64,000 nt of DNA from Trachythela sp. YZ-2020 (Eukaryota; Cnidaria; Anthozoa; Malacalcyonacea; Clavulariidae), in contig JADLSH010000092.1 in assembly GCA_016169945.1 (NCBI GenBank), positions 124,001-188,000 on the forward strand. The letters run 5' to 3'. A program made the translations under genes and the position numbers. The notes under the pieces were generated by a model. That model worked only from the letters and a program-made list of their open reading frames with translations. It did no database searches and had not been told where the DNA came from. Below, in pieces: positions 1 through 11,382 of the stretch (its first letter is position 1; each line of letters opens with the position of its first letter).

Positions 1-1862
1 TAAATATTTAGTTTCTGTTTAGTTTTAGTTCTCAGCAGAATAATGTATAGTCTTGTTTAGTTTTAGTTGTTGATGTTGATTTTACATTAGTTCAAGTTTT
101 ATACCCATCCCCGAGTATTACACAAAACTATACTATTAAGACTATCTTTCTTGGAAACTAGTAAATATAGTCGAATTATAACTAACGAAACCCGTCTAGG
201 AGTGTCGAGTGCCGAAGATGGCATACCTCTAGTGGGTATAAAATTGTCATCATGCAGTTCACAGCGAGAATCGAACCCACGACCTCAGAGGTGAAAGGCC
301 CTTGCTCTGGGCGCCACCAAATCCCTCTAAAACGCCACCAAATCCCTCTAAAGTAAAAGCAAAAATATCGCGCCAATCATTTGCTTAATCACAATTTCAA
401 CTATTTTCGGTACTGGCGACCAGCGACCAGCGACCATAGACGTACAAAGTGAGCGGGGGGTGGCCATGCAGTCGCCCCCATGCAATTTAAGCAGAAGTTG
501 TAGTAAATGTGCATTGGCAAGTTCCACTGAGACCGTGCAATACATGATTAGGCAGTTCGCTTCTTTGGTTCCAAAAGGGAGATGGACTTTTGATGGAGAA
601 ACAAGTAATATGCCCTATATGTAGATAATACAGATATAGAGCGTGTTGTTCTATTGCTAGACTTTAAAATCGGGCAATTCCCGTTTTCTCCAAGCAAATA
701 GTATTCCTTCCCCCTCAGCACTTTCATAAATTTTGTAAATTCTAGGTACTCTGTTCCAACAATTCCGTTCCCACGATCATCCGTCACTCGTTGTTGAAAT
801 AATACGATATGCAATAACCAAACTTGATATTTTCCAAAAACAGAAATAGATCTTAATTAATCACCGCCATGCTAAGCTAGACGGGAACTTATTATTATTA
901 CAACTTATCGTAAAATATTTTAATTAAAGAATACTCCGAAAAGCGGTATAGATTTCATCTTGCTCATTTAGTCCATCAGGAATTAGAAAGAAAGTTAAAG
1001 ATGAATTTTATTCAAACGTTTAAAAATATTTCAACGTGGAACACTATTTCAACACTATTTTTCGCTTCGCGCGAACAAATTTGCTTGGAGCGCATGGAAA
1101 ACGGGCTGAAGAGCAGGTGCCGTTTAGCCTCCTCCGCAGCACAGTTTGCTATCAATAAAATGCACTTATGCAGCAATGACGCATTATTTTATAAATTGTC
1201 ATTTGTATATGCAATAAATAATGTATGATAAAAAATATTTCAAACTCGCTTGGCCGTTGCTAATCTATAAAATGCACATTTTTAAAAGCCTTGCACGGAA
1301 AACGCTTAGAAACATTTGGAAACAAAAGGATCTTGGGAACTGGTGGAGAGAACTGCGCTTGTGAAAGTCAACATCGGTAAAATACGCTGAAAGGTACAAC
1401 ACAAAACTATACTATTAAGACTTTTAAGATTTCTGGAACTCCAAAGATGACGTTATATTCCAATCTTTCTTAGATATAACTACGTACTCGAGATATAACT
1501 ACGAGATATAACTACGTACAGATCGAATTAAAACTAAGTAACGAAACTGCAGGCAACATGGCTTTAAAATACTTTGGTAGTAATAATAAGTATATATGCA
1601 ATGAAAAAATGCTGAATGGATTATACAAAATAGAAATCAAAATTGGCAAACTTAAAAATGATATACTCCAGAAACAAAAATCGAACATAAAAACGAAACA
1701 TTTATTGTACTCCCGTTATAACCCATGGGCATGTGGGTATGCATGGGATTCACATTTGGCAATATTCGTCGTATATACTCCGATAAACCAATTCTATTAA
1801 TTTTTCACGAATTTCTCTCCAGCCCAAATGTTCTCCGCTGCAGTTGTTGACGCGTGTTCACT
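1..1862. repeat. Tandem segmental duplication, copy A
   Basis: This stretch is nearly identical to 2424-4268. Landmarks in the same order in both copies are the tRNA-like SINE head, the AAGCGGTATA segment near 935 and 3345, and the ATATAACTACG microsatellite near 1490 and 3880. Differences are small: a 22-bp local duplication of the 'gccaccaaatccctctaaa' motif near 335-355 occurs only here. Copy A runs off the left edge, so the true unit may be longer. The small ORFs inside are short, repeat-derived and unlike known proteins, so I do not call genes here. Confidence 0.9.
258..331 (-). repeat. tRNA-like head of a SINE (copy A)
   Basis: On the minus strand the sequence shows a pol III B box (GGTTCGATTCTCG, + coordinates about 266-277) with an A-box-like TGGCGCCCAGAGC about 45 bases upstream, the spacing of a tRNA. 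The arms do not fold into a full cloverleaf with a paired acceptor, so this is a tRNA-derived SINE promoter rather than a tRNA gene. The body probably continues on the minus strand to about 150. Confidence 0.6.
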
Positions 1863-2423
1863 GACGCGTGCATGTTCACTTCAGTATAGATTGCGCGCGA
1901 CCATATTTTCCCGCTAAATATCTCTTCTGTGGTCTGCACTTCGAAAATATCTCTGATCTAGAATTAAGTAGCATGTTCTGGTTTGCTTTAAAATGGATAG
2001 TTTCTCTTGGGTGCACAAGCTACATTGCTTTCCGCCGCTTGAATATGACGCGGCACGCTTTGAAATATAGACCATTTTAGTATAAAACGTCGTCCACACT
2101 ATGCAGCGGGGTTCTACAAATCTGTACGTACGTGGTTATTGTTAAATAAGTTACATATAGTGTTGTTTTAGTATGATGATTTGAATTTAGTTTTAGTATA
2201 GTTTTAGTTTGCAACAGGAATTTCATTTTAGTTCTATAGTTTAGTTCTAGTTTCAAACAGGAAATTCATCCTAAATTGGAACTTGCAATTAATGGCGGGA
2301 AGCGACGGCGACAGTTTATGATCGTGCACGAATATTTCCGAAGTACGTCATCGCGAAAATTTCAAAAATAATTCATACATAAGAAATAATCTGTTGAATA
2401 AATTCGAGTTTTAGTTCCAGTTA
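1863..2423. other. Single-copy spacer between the tandem copies
   Basis: This 560-bp stretch is present once, between the two copies. It holds short (T/A)TAGTTTTAGTT-like runs (2160-2260 and 2400-2480) that also begin the duplicated unit. No gene is visible. Confidence 0.6.
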
Positions 2424-4268
2424 TAAATATTTAGTTTCTGTTTAGTTTTAGTTCTCAGCAGAATAATGTATAGTCTTGTTTAGTTTTAGTTGTTGATGTT
2501 GATTTTACATTAGTTCAAGTTTTATACACTTCCCCGAGTATTACACAAAATTATACTATTAATACTATCTTTCTTGGAAACTAGTAAATATAGTCGAATT
2601 ATAACTAACGAAACCCGTCTAGGAGTGTCGAGTACCGAAGATGGCATACCTCTAGTGGGTATAAATGTCATCATGCAGTTCACAGCGAGAATCGAACCCA
2701 CGACCTCAGAGGTGAAAGGCCCTTGCTCTGGGCGCCACCAAATCCCTCTAAAGTAAAAGCAAAAATATCGCGCCAATCATTTGCTTAATCACAATTTCGG
2801 CAACTATTTTCGGTACTGGCGACCAGCGACCAGCGACCATAGACGTACAAAGTGAGCGGGGGGTGGCCATGCAGTCGCCCCCATGCAATTTAAGCAGAAG
2901 TTGTAGTAAATGTGCATTGGCAAGTTCCACTGAGACCGTGCAATACATGATTAGGCAGTTCGCTTCTTTGGTTCCAAAAGGGAGATGAACTTTTGATGGA
3001 GAAACAAGTAATATGCCCTATATGTAGATAATACAGATATAGAGCGTGTTGTTCTATTGCTAGACTTTAAAATCGGGCAATTCCCGTTTTCTCCAAGCAA
3101 ATAGTATTCCTTCCCCCTCAGCACTTTCATAAATTTTGTAAATTCTAGGTACTCTGTTCCAACAATTCCGTTCCCACGATCATCCGTCACTCGTTGTTGA
3201 AATAATACGATATGCAATAACCAAACGTGTTAGTTTCCAAAAACAGAAATAGATCTTAATTAATCACCGCCATGCTAAGCTAGACGGGAACTTATTATTA
3301 TTACAACTTATCGTAAAATATTTTAATTAAAGAATACTCCGAAAAGCGGTATATATTTCGTCTTGCTCATTTAGTCCATCAGGAATTAGAAAGAAAGAAA
3401 GTTAAAGATATTCAAACGTTTAAAAATATTTCAACGTGGAACACTATTTCAACATTATTTTTCGCTTCGCGCGAACAAATTTGCTTGGAGCGCATGGAAA
3501 ACGGGCTGAAGAGCAGGTGCCGTTTAGCCTCCTCCGCAGCACAGTTTGCTATCAATAAAATGCACTTATGCAGCAATGACGCATTATTTTATAAATTGTC
3601 ATTTGTATATGCAATAAATAATGTATGATAAAAAATATTTCAAACTCGCTTGGCCGTTGCTAATCTACAAAATGCACATTTTTAAAAGCCTTGCACGAAA
3701 AACGCTTAGAAACATTTGGAAACAAAAGGATCTTGGGAACTGGTGGAGAAAACTGCGCTTGTGAAAGTCAACATCGGTAAAATACGCTGAAAGGTACAAC
3801 ACAAAACTATACTATTAAGACTTTTAAGATTTCTGGAACTCCAAAGGTGACGTTACATTCCAATCTTTCTTAGATATAACTACGTACTCGAGATATAACT
3901 ACGAGATATAACTACGTACAGAATACAGATCGAATTAAAACTAAGTAACGAAACTGCAGGCAACATGGCTTTAAAAGACTTTGATAGTGATAATAAGTAT
4001 ATATGCAAAGAAAAAATGCTGAATGGATTATACAAAATAGAAATCAAAATTGGCAAACTTAAAAATGATATACTCCAGAAACAAAAATCGAACATAAAAA
4101 CGAAACATTTATTGTACTCCCGTTATAACCCACGGGCATGTGGGTATGCATGGAATTCACATTTGGCAATATTCGTCTTATATACTCCGACAAACCAATT
4201 CTACTAATTTTTCGCGAATTTCTCTCCAGCCCAAATGTTCTCCGCTGCAGTTGTTGACGGGTGTTCAC
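2424..4268. repeat. Tandem segmental duplication, copy B
   Basis: Second copy of the unit described for 1-1862, offset by about 2,405-2,423 bp. Homology ends abruptly at about 4268, where copy A continues with a different sequence. Only a few percent of positions differ, so the duplication is fairly recent. Confidence 0.9.
2679..2752 (-). repeat. tRNA-like head of a SINE (copy B)
   Basis: Same minus-strand A/B-box arrangement as at 258-331 (B box near 2687-2698), duplicated together with its surroundings. Confidence 0.6.
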
Positions 4269-5345
4269 TAGATAGATTTAGATTTGACGACGTGAACGTG
4301 AAGACGACGTGGATGGCGTCATTTGGCGCGAAAAAATGGCGATGTCTTGCTAGCGACGTCGTCACAGCGATTTTCAGGACGTCAAAAACAATTTTTCACT
4401 TCGTTTCCAAGACGTCAGTTTTTTTGGCTTATTTTTTCCTCGAAAAAGGTACGTAAACAATAAAATTTGTATAAATATTTTTTATTAGTCATCACTTTTG
4501 TTATTTTAAAATATTATGCGTATTTACTGATTTTATTATGCGCATAATTATAAAAATTGCAAGTTGTGCAAAATTTGTTTCCGGTTTCGCCAAGACACTT
4601 CCACTTGCAAGGATTTTTCCCTGCAGCAAGGAAATATTGGTCCTTGCAAGGAAAATGCAAGAAATGAGTTTTACAAGGAAATGGCAAGGAAAAATACAAA
4701 AATTAAAGGAAATTGCAAGGATTTCTGTAACTTATACCAGTTACAAGTCTAAAACCACTTAAATCAGTAAAAATGAAGCTATAAATATTATAGGCCTAAC
4801 AAAAGAGGTACAGAAGAATCTGAAAATGCCATTTCCGGCGATCTAGAGACTATAAATTTCAAAATTTGTCGTTCAGCGCCTTGTGCCATTCGACCCGTCC
4901 ACCATTATCAAGCATCTACGCCCCTGGATGAACATAAATTTCACGTTCTTATTACAAACCAAACACTTCTAAGTTGGAAATGCCTAGAATTGTGAGCGTA
5001 CAATATTTTGTGATACAGTTGCCTGAATTTTCTTGAGTTTTTCTACCGTTTGGGTGGCAGGGAAATTTTGTGGGAAAAAAAGAATTTTGGAGATTGTGAA
5101 AGGATTTTTGAACAGGCGGTTGTGGAAGCATACCATAATTTGATCGAAACGAAATTCAGCTGCTTGCCAGTCTCAAGCAAGATGTTTTTTTTTATCTAAT
5201 TCTTATATATTTTATTTGTATTATAAATGATTTATTCACTAATATTGTCTGCTCTGTTATACGGTTTTATAGCAGTTAAATTCACACGGTTTTGCTTCAT
5301 TTTTATGTATTTTTTTTACAGTGTCGCTTGTATTTAAAGTTTTGT
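4269..5345. other. Intergenic stretch, GCAAGGA-rich
   Basis: 4270-4400 is rich in GACGTC and GACGACGT words. 4590-4730 carries irregular GCAAGGAAA repeats that give short spurious ORFs. 4800-5345 is AT-rich with no visible gene. The left end of the first Harbinger element probably lies here, but I could not find its terminal repeat. Confidence 0.4.
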
Positions 5346-6208
5346 ATGGAGGCTATCCAAGGAGATCCCCAGAAGAAGAAAAAGTAAGCAAACTAACAAT
5401 TAATATTAACACAAAGTGAAAATTTTGGGATCACGGTGGTTGCAAATGTTTTTAGAAATGTTATGAAATGGTTAAATATGTGACAAAGCTCATAAAATTT
5501 TTAAATTAAAAAATATTAGAGGTTGGATATCTGCCAAAATTTTTACAACGTGGTTATTGTGAATTGAACGAATTGTTTTGTTAAAATACTTTGTAAAAAT
5601 ATGTTATTTTAAAGTCATTATTATTATGCAATTCTAAATTGCAATATTTTTATGTAAAATTTTTCAGGTCTGCTCTGAGCTGGAATGAGATAAAGGACCT
5701 AATGCTGCTAAAAGAGCTGGCAGCAGAGGGCGTGCTACAGCACAAATTAAAGTCAAGGGAGAGGGGTGCTGGCTGGCTTATCATTGCCAAAAAATTGCAA
5801 CCAAGCTTCCCCGGGATTGAAGTAACAGCTCGGGCTGCGAGGGACCATTATGGGGTACTCGAGAGAAAGCACAAAAACAAAATGGCACAAGAGGAAAGAG
5901 CGACAGGAATTAGTGGAGAAGAGTTGAAGGAGAGAACGAAGTAAAGAAACCAAATGTCGAGAAGGAGAAAAATCAAGCAGTGGAGATGAGGCAACGGGCG
6001 ATGGAACGATATGGAGAGACAAGAAAGAGGAATGGTGGGGGAAATGGTGGGACTCCAGAAAGAAAGAGGAGAAAGTCAGGACATACATTCGAATGGTTAA
6101 GGGAAAAAGAAAGAGAGCATTACGAGAAGATGAATTAAAAGAAAAACAAGAAGAGCGCGAGAGCCGTGAGCAAGAAAGATCCATGTTTGCAATCCAAATG
6201 CACACAAT

Positions 6209-6253
<45 letters not shown>

Positions 6254-6353
6254 ACAACAATTCTTGATGATGCAACAACAGATGATGGCCATCATGGAAC
6301 AACAACAACAACAAACACAAGCTTTAGTAAATATTTTAAAAAACAATAACTAA
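5346..6353 (+). pseudogene. Harbinger-type Myb/SANT-like DNA-binding protein, frameshifted
   Basis: The likely product is the Myb-like companion protein of a Harbinger (PIF) transposon, which helps the nuclease bind DNA. Exon 1 (5346-5383) encodes MEAIQGDP plus a lysine run and ends at a GTAAGC donor. Exon 2 starts at 5668 after TTTTTCAG, and the two join in phase at Lys-Ser. Exon 2 carries a trihelix/Myb-like region (about residues 15-85: LSWNEIKDLMLLKEL, then GWLIIAKKLQ, then VTARAARDHYGVLERKHKNKM). The frame is then lost twice: at about 5940 (TAA at 5942, with the reading continuing in another frame as VKKPNVEKEKNQ) and at about 6100-6125. The last part is a charged ERES-type helix, a run of about 17 glutamines (6210-6260) and a Met/Gln tail. 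The paired nuclease lies downstream on the other strand at 7096-7932. Family assignment rests on motif and pairing only. Confidence 0.75.
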
Positions 6354-6386
6354 TAAACTTAATAACATTTACTTTTATAATATAAC

Positions 6387-6723
6387 TTAGGGGCCGACCA
6401 TTAGATTTTTGAGGGGGGGGGGCGTTGGGTGATTTTAGAAAAAAATATCCTTCAAGCATGGTGTATTTTAAAAAAATATCCGGCATAGGACTCCCAGGAA
6501 AAAAAATCATGTACATTTCCGGGTTTTCGGAGGGTCAAAATATTCAAAATTTTCTTGGGGGAGCATTCCCCTGAACCCCTTGTATGAATTTCACCCTGAA
6601 ATCGCAGGAAATGGCCAAACAAATTTCTTGCGAACATGAGCATTTGAAAAAAAAATTCACACCTATACCAGATCACTCAACCCCCCCACCCCCCGCTTCA
6701 GAAATCTAATGGTCAGCCCCTAA
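6387..6723. mobile_element. MITE with 22-bp terminal inverted repeats
   Basis: The ends TTAGGGGCCGACCATTAGAT (6387-) and its near-exact inverse ending at 6723 form terminal repeats of about 22 bp. The interior is G-rich on the left and C-rich on the right and has no credible coding. It sits between the Myb and nuclease genes of the first Harbinger element. I could not settle the target duplication, so the superfamily is left open. Confidence 0.75.
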
Positions 6724-7095
6724 TTTAATATTAATGTTAATTAATAATTCATTTGAATTTTGAAACTAATTTATGGTATATTTGTAAATATGATACATAC
6801 AAATTTATTTACAAATACAAATTACAAATTTATTTATTTATGAAATATTGTATTAATTTATATATTCAATATTTGTATTTATTGTTATTAAAAATATTAT
6901 TAATTACATTCAACATATATAAAATAACATTTTATATTAAATGAAAGAACTTTCATGCTTTCTCAAAAATATTGTCTTGAAGTGTTTCAAACAATGTTTG
7001 GTCTCAACTTATGACATCTTATGTAATTTATTTTACACAAAAAAGGTTTGTACAATTAAGATTCAAATTAACATGAATCGAATAGAATAGAATTG
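6724..7095. other. AT-rich spacer
   Basis: Almost pure A/T with short ATTTATTTA-type words. No gene or repeat structure beyond low complexity. Confidence 0.6.
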
Positions 7096-7932
7096 TCACC
7101 CAAAATATTCAAATAAAGAAGAAGGTTGAAGTGCAAAAAAAGTTGAAACAATGTTGCCATAGAGGCAGGTACGAGCATTCTCAAGCAAGGCACAAATGAA
7201 ATACATTTTGCCAATGGCACTTAAATTGATTTTCATCTGCCTTTTAAAGTCGACAAAACTGAAAAATGGACCAGACAGGTTAGCAATAAGGCCATTTGGC
7301 GAAACAATGCTTTGAAACTTGATGGCATGTACTCGCTTATGGCCATTGTACATCAGTCGTAGGTTGTACTTTGGTCGAGCTATTCTTCGTACTGTCCCAT
7401 CCACAAACCCAAAACAATTTTGCAGAGGGGCACCACGTCGGTATACTGCTAGTGCATAATTGTTCAATTGCTCTGGAGCTAGAAAAGGCTGGTCCCAACT
7501 CTCTCGATGATGGTGGTGGTGAGTCTCGTAGATGGTATCTATCACTTTATTGAAAATGAGACACAACTCAGATGGACTTCGCCCAAATCGATGTGCCATA
7601 TCGGTGTACCTACAAGGGTAGGCCAATCTCCTCAAGACAATACATAAACCATCCATTCCACTGCAGACTGTACCTTGCTCACAGATGACTTGCTCAGGAA
7701 TTTGTAAACATCTCATGAGCGGTGCCAAATCTTTTTTCTGAAACCGCATCTCTGTTTCACACTCCACATCGTCCCAAGTTTCCAAATCAAACAATTCAAA
7801 TTTCCAATGCGGAAAAAGCGTCTTGGACCGATTGTAATCGTAGAGTAAAACAAATTCTTCGTCGTCTATAATATTTTCAGCATGTGCAAAGATCAAAGCA
7901 TCCCGAACAGCTTGCAGACCACTAACCGCCAT
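7096..7932 (-). pseudogene. Harbinger/HARBI1-like DDE nuclease with internal deletion
   Basis: A 278-codon ORF on the minus strand. The N-terminal half is typical of PIF/Harbinger nucleases (GLCIVLRRLAYPCRYTDMA, then the HTH-like FGRSPSELCLIFNKVI). The first catalytic Asp is seen in GFVDGTVRRIARP, followed by VHAIKFQSIVSPNGLIANLSGP. The family should then have a second Asp in a G-x-x-H-D motif and a third acidic residue. Instead the reading jumps directly to FKRQMKINLSAIGKMYFICALLENARTC, which looks like the family's C-terminal tail. About 60-70 residues carrying two of the three catalytic acids are therefore missing, so this copy should be inactive. A five-His run lies near residue 140. The gene is convergent with the Myb pseudogene at 5346-6353. 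A spliced-out insert is an alternative to a deletion but looks less likely. Confidence 0.8.
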
Positions 7933-8314
7933 GACAACTATATATTTAATTTTATTAGTAGACTGCCTTCAATAGTAAAAAACCCATCACGACATAATGG
8001 CGAATAAATACGGTATAACGACAAAACTTTATTTTGTTTAAAACTACAATGATATTAGTAAACATTACCGTCATTACATATAGGAACGAAATATTATAGT
8101 CACTTATCGAAATCAAAGGACAAAGACTGAAAGACAAATCAGTTCCACCATTTTGGCACGTCTATATTCCTTATGCATGAGAACGTTTGATCAATTTTAA
8201 ATTATTCGTTTAAGCCTTGGAAACGTTTAGTTGTCCATACGTTTAAAATATAAAATAAACACCAATCAATAACAAGATGGCTTCGAAGTTCGATAGCACA
8301 AGTACTACAGCCTT
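7933..8314. other. Spacer upstream of the first Harbinger nuclease
   Basis: AT-rich non-coding sequence that should hold the nuclease promoter and the right end of the first Harbinger element. No terminal repeat could be matched to the left side. Confidence 0.4.
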
Positions 8315-8530
8315 GTGCCTCTGTTTGGCGGGCCGAGACTACCTCTCAAGATGGTCTCGGCCCGCCAAAAATTTTAGGCACGCGTACCACGGCCGGTGCA
8401 GTTTACACGACATAAATCAAGAGTGCCGTGCCGAATATTGTTGGTCCGCGTACCAACATTTTAGCGTGCCGTGCCAAAAATGTTTGTCGTGTAAACGGGC
8501 CTGTAGTCTCGGCCCGCCAAACAGAGGCAC
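8315..8530. mobile_element. GC-rich nested palindromic element (MITE-like)
   Basis: Outer arms 8315-8342 and 8503-8530 are perfect 28-base inverted repeats (GTGCCTCTGTTTGGCGGGCC...). Inside, GGTCTCGGCCCGCC at about 8354-8367 pairs with the left outer arm as a 13-bp hairpin. A second inverted pair built on GGCC(C/G)GTTTACACGACA lies at about 8391-8412 and 8478-8502. It ends about 75 bp before the start codon of the second Harbinger Myb gene, so it may also be a subterminal part of that element. Confidence 0.8.
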
Positions 8531-8605
8531 CGTGCCCAAAATTTTGCTATTTCAGCACTTTTCGGCATCTAATGTTGCTTTCGTTTTCGCGGGAATTAAA
8601 GCAAA

Positions 8606-11064
8606 ATGGCGGCTGTCAAGAAAACTAGAGGGAGAGTGTGGAGCAACGAGGCGACGAAAGCTCTGATTGATAGCTGGTGTGATGAAACAATTCAGATATC
8701 ATGATGATCAGTCCATGATGATCAGTCCAAGGGTCTAAAGAAACTAGTCAAGTTTATCAGAGATTACTGGTAAGTTATTCCACATTGAAAGTGTTTTTAT
8801 ATACACTACAAGTACAACACCAGTCATTCATTGACTCAACAAAAAGACAACAGTTCAGTATAAAAACACCCACACAGAAACCACACTAGTAACACGGCTA
8901 GTTTGCCACGCTCTGGTAGTGATTGTCTTTGTGTATTGTGGATAGTCTTTGTGTATTGTAGAAATTATAAACTGATGGATATTTAAGATCCTGCCATTTA
9001 TATTACAGTCCTGTTTTTACATGCATGAACTACGTTGCTGATTACGCAATTACTCAAATAAGATTTTACTTTGTTTTGTTCTGTTTTATTGTAGTTGCAG
9101 TTACAAGGGAAAGGGTATTCCGACTTCACATTGAAAGAAGTGGTAAATAAAATGAAAAAATTAAGGCAAAAATATAAATCTGAAAAGGATAAAACCAAAA
9201 AATCTGGAAATGGTAGAAACAGGAAATGGCACTTTTTTGAGCAGATGGACAGGTTTCTTTCTCAAAGGCATAATGTTACCCCAGTTTCCCTTGTGGACAC
9301 TATGGCTGAATCGCAGACTGAATCTACAAATGAAATGACTGATCACAATGGTGACAATGCGTCTGATAATGAGCAGACTCATCAGAGTTTAGGTATGTAG
9401 CCATAGAGATGGGCTAACAACAGCAAAATAAAATATTATGGTTATAGCCCCTCTTTCTCTATGCCATTTAATATAGCTCTTTTTTATTGTCATTTGCCAT
9501 CCTTTGTAAAATATTATGAGTAAACATTTGTCATTAATTTCACAGCATAATTACTTCTAAATAGATAGGCGTATGAGCTGGGGGGGGGGGCTGTGTTGGT
9601 AATAAGTTACCTTTTGTAAAAGAATCGTTGCTTACTTAATCCATTCTGACTGAACAAATGTAAAAACGAACTTGCATCCAAGAATATAAAGCGTTGTAAT
9701 CGCGGAAAATATGTTTTAGTTAATGTTAATTAATTATTTAATTCATTTTGGAAATTTGGGTGACGCAGAAAATTTTCGGGCGACAGGCCTCAGCCCCCCC
9801 CCCCCCCCTCCCCAATTGAGATTGGTTCGGCCCGTACGCCTGTCTACAAATGTCTAAATATTACATATTATTGACATTATTTGTATTTTTGCTAGTTGAC
9901 AAGCTAATAGATAAATATGGAGATGAATTAAAACACGCCCAAAAATGTGAAACGTGTGACTTTGAGCAAGATATTTATTCAGAAGGAACACATGTGTCAG
10001 AAGGTGGTTCTCTGATGGTATATGATCAAGAGGATGAATTTATTTGTCCAAACTGTGGCCCAAAAACTAATGATGCAAGTGACAACACTGAAGGTAAGAA
10101 AATAGATGCTGTTTCCTCTACTATCCGAAATTATCTTAGGGTAAAGCAAAAGGAAAAATGTCAATGTACAGTATTTTTGTTGTTGAACTTTTGATAATAA
10201 TTTTAATATCGTTAGAAGTGAATGAGCCAAACCACCCAGAGTTAGAGTCTAAGGAAGCCAAAGAAGTAAAAGAAAAAAGTACAACAAATAAAAATAATTT
10301 TGTTGGAGCAAGAAAGAAGAGAAAAAGTACAGTCGAGAAAAGCATGGAAGTGGCTTTTAAGCAGTTTAATGAAACTGCTAAGGATGATTTTGAAAGTGAT
10401 TAATTTAGAGATTGAACCCCCCTTAGGGATAAGGGGGGGAGATGGGGAAATGAAACCTTTTGTGGGTGGGTTGGTTTAAGAAAGGATGGATGAGCAAAAC
10501 ACTGGCATGCTCAAGGTTGCTGAGCAAGATGTTTTTCCAAAGTGCAAAAAATCTGTGATAATGTATAGAGCCCAATAATTGATTAAAATAAATAATGATT
10601 ATTTTGTTCATGTTCATTTCTTTAGATAATACTGTATGCCTTAATAAGTCTGTGACTTTTGCAAGCGTTAACCTGTCAAAATTTGCTTTCTGAAACAGTT
10701 GCTGTAAAAGGCGGTCACGGATGGAAAATTTTGCAAGTAATTTTCCGTAATATGTTTTAGATATAAAAGACTTGAAGAATCAAGATTGGAGAAAGAGCAC
10801 CAATTCCAGAAGGAGCAAATGAGATTGGAGAACGAAAGAAGAAAAGAGGAAAGAGAACATGAATTAAAGATTTTTAGTATGTTGATTGGCAACATAAACC
10901 AGTCTGCTCCAAATCTAAGCAGCCCTGCACCTACTTTTTGTTCACAATCATTTGCATATGCCAATGTTCAGCAACAAACCATAGGGAACAACTATGGACG
11001 TGATGGTCAAAGTGCTACTCGCTACAATCTGGATGGAGACAAAACCTATGTTGATTTGTCATAG
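8606..11064 (+). pseudogene. Second Harbinger Myb/SANT-like gene, five exons, disrupted
   Basis: A transposon DNA-binding companion protein. Exon 1 (8606-8769) encodes MAAVKKTRGRVWSNEATKALIDSWCDE, the start of a Myb/SANT-like domain, and ends at a GTAAGT donor. A 14-bp tandem duplication (TGATGATCAGTCCA, about 8700-8728) puts stops and a frameshift in it. Exon 2 (9095-9392) continues with YSDFTLKEVVNKMKKLRQKY and RKWHFFEQMDRFLSQ, which completes the domain. Exon 3 (9896-10093) has two CxxC pairs (CETC, CPNC), a possible zinc knuckle. Exon 4 (10216-10403) is lysine-rich. Exon 5 (about 10761-11064) is a charged coiled coil ending in TYVDLS. Junctions 1-2, 2-3 and 3-4 are in phase; 4-5 is unresolved. 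The downstream nuclease at 11383-12415 faces it. Confidence 0.75.
9562..9846. mobile_element. MITE-like insert in intron 2 of the Harbinger Myb gene
   Basis: Ends read TAGATAGGCGTATGAGC on the left and the inverse of TAGACAGGCGTACGGGC on the right, with poly-G inside the left end and poly-C inside the right. Similar AGGCGTAYGGGC ends appear near 39428. No exact target duplication was found. Confidence 0.55.
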
Positions 11065-11382
11065 AACATTTAACAGTGTTAATTATAGACTAGTGTTCAT
11101 GTTAAACACTACTGAGTACTATATATTCATATTGTGTAAATTTGCTGTTTTGTAACTCTTTATAAATCTCTTTAGCAGTTTAGGGTTACGTGATGTTAAG
11201 TTACCGTTTCTGTTATATTATGCAGCTGTAGGAGCAATGTTGCAAACTTGCATGTACAATGTTATAGATAAAAACAAACTATAATTCGTTCTTTTTTAAG
11301 TTGAAAATTTCAACAAAAATAATATATTTACATCATTATATCAATATATGAAGCAATATTCTCATCTGGAATGCAGTTATTC
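11065..11382. other. Short AT-rich gap between convergent Harbinger genes
   Basis: 3' flanks of the Myb gene and the nuclease gene. Nothing else is seen. Confidence 0.6.

Noticed and set aside
5753..6346. 197-codon minus-strand ORF rich in Cys
   Set aside because: It is the antisense of the Myb gene's Gln tract (CAG/CAA read as TGC/TTG) and has no domain of its own.
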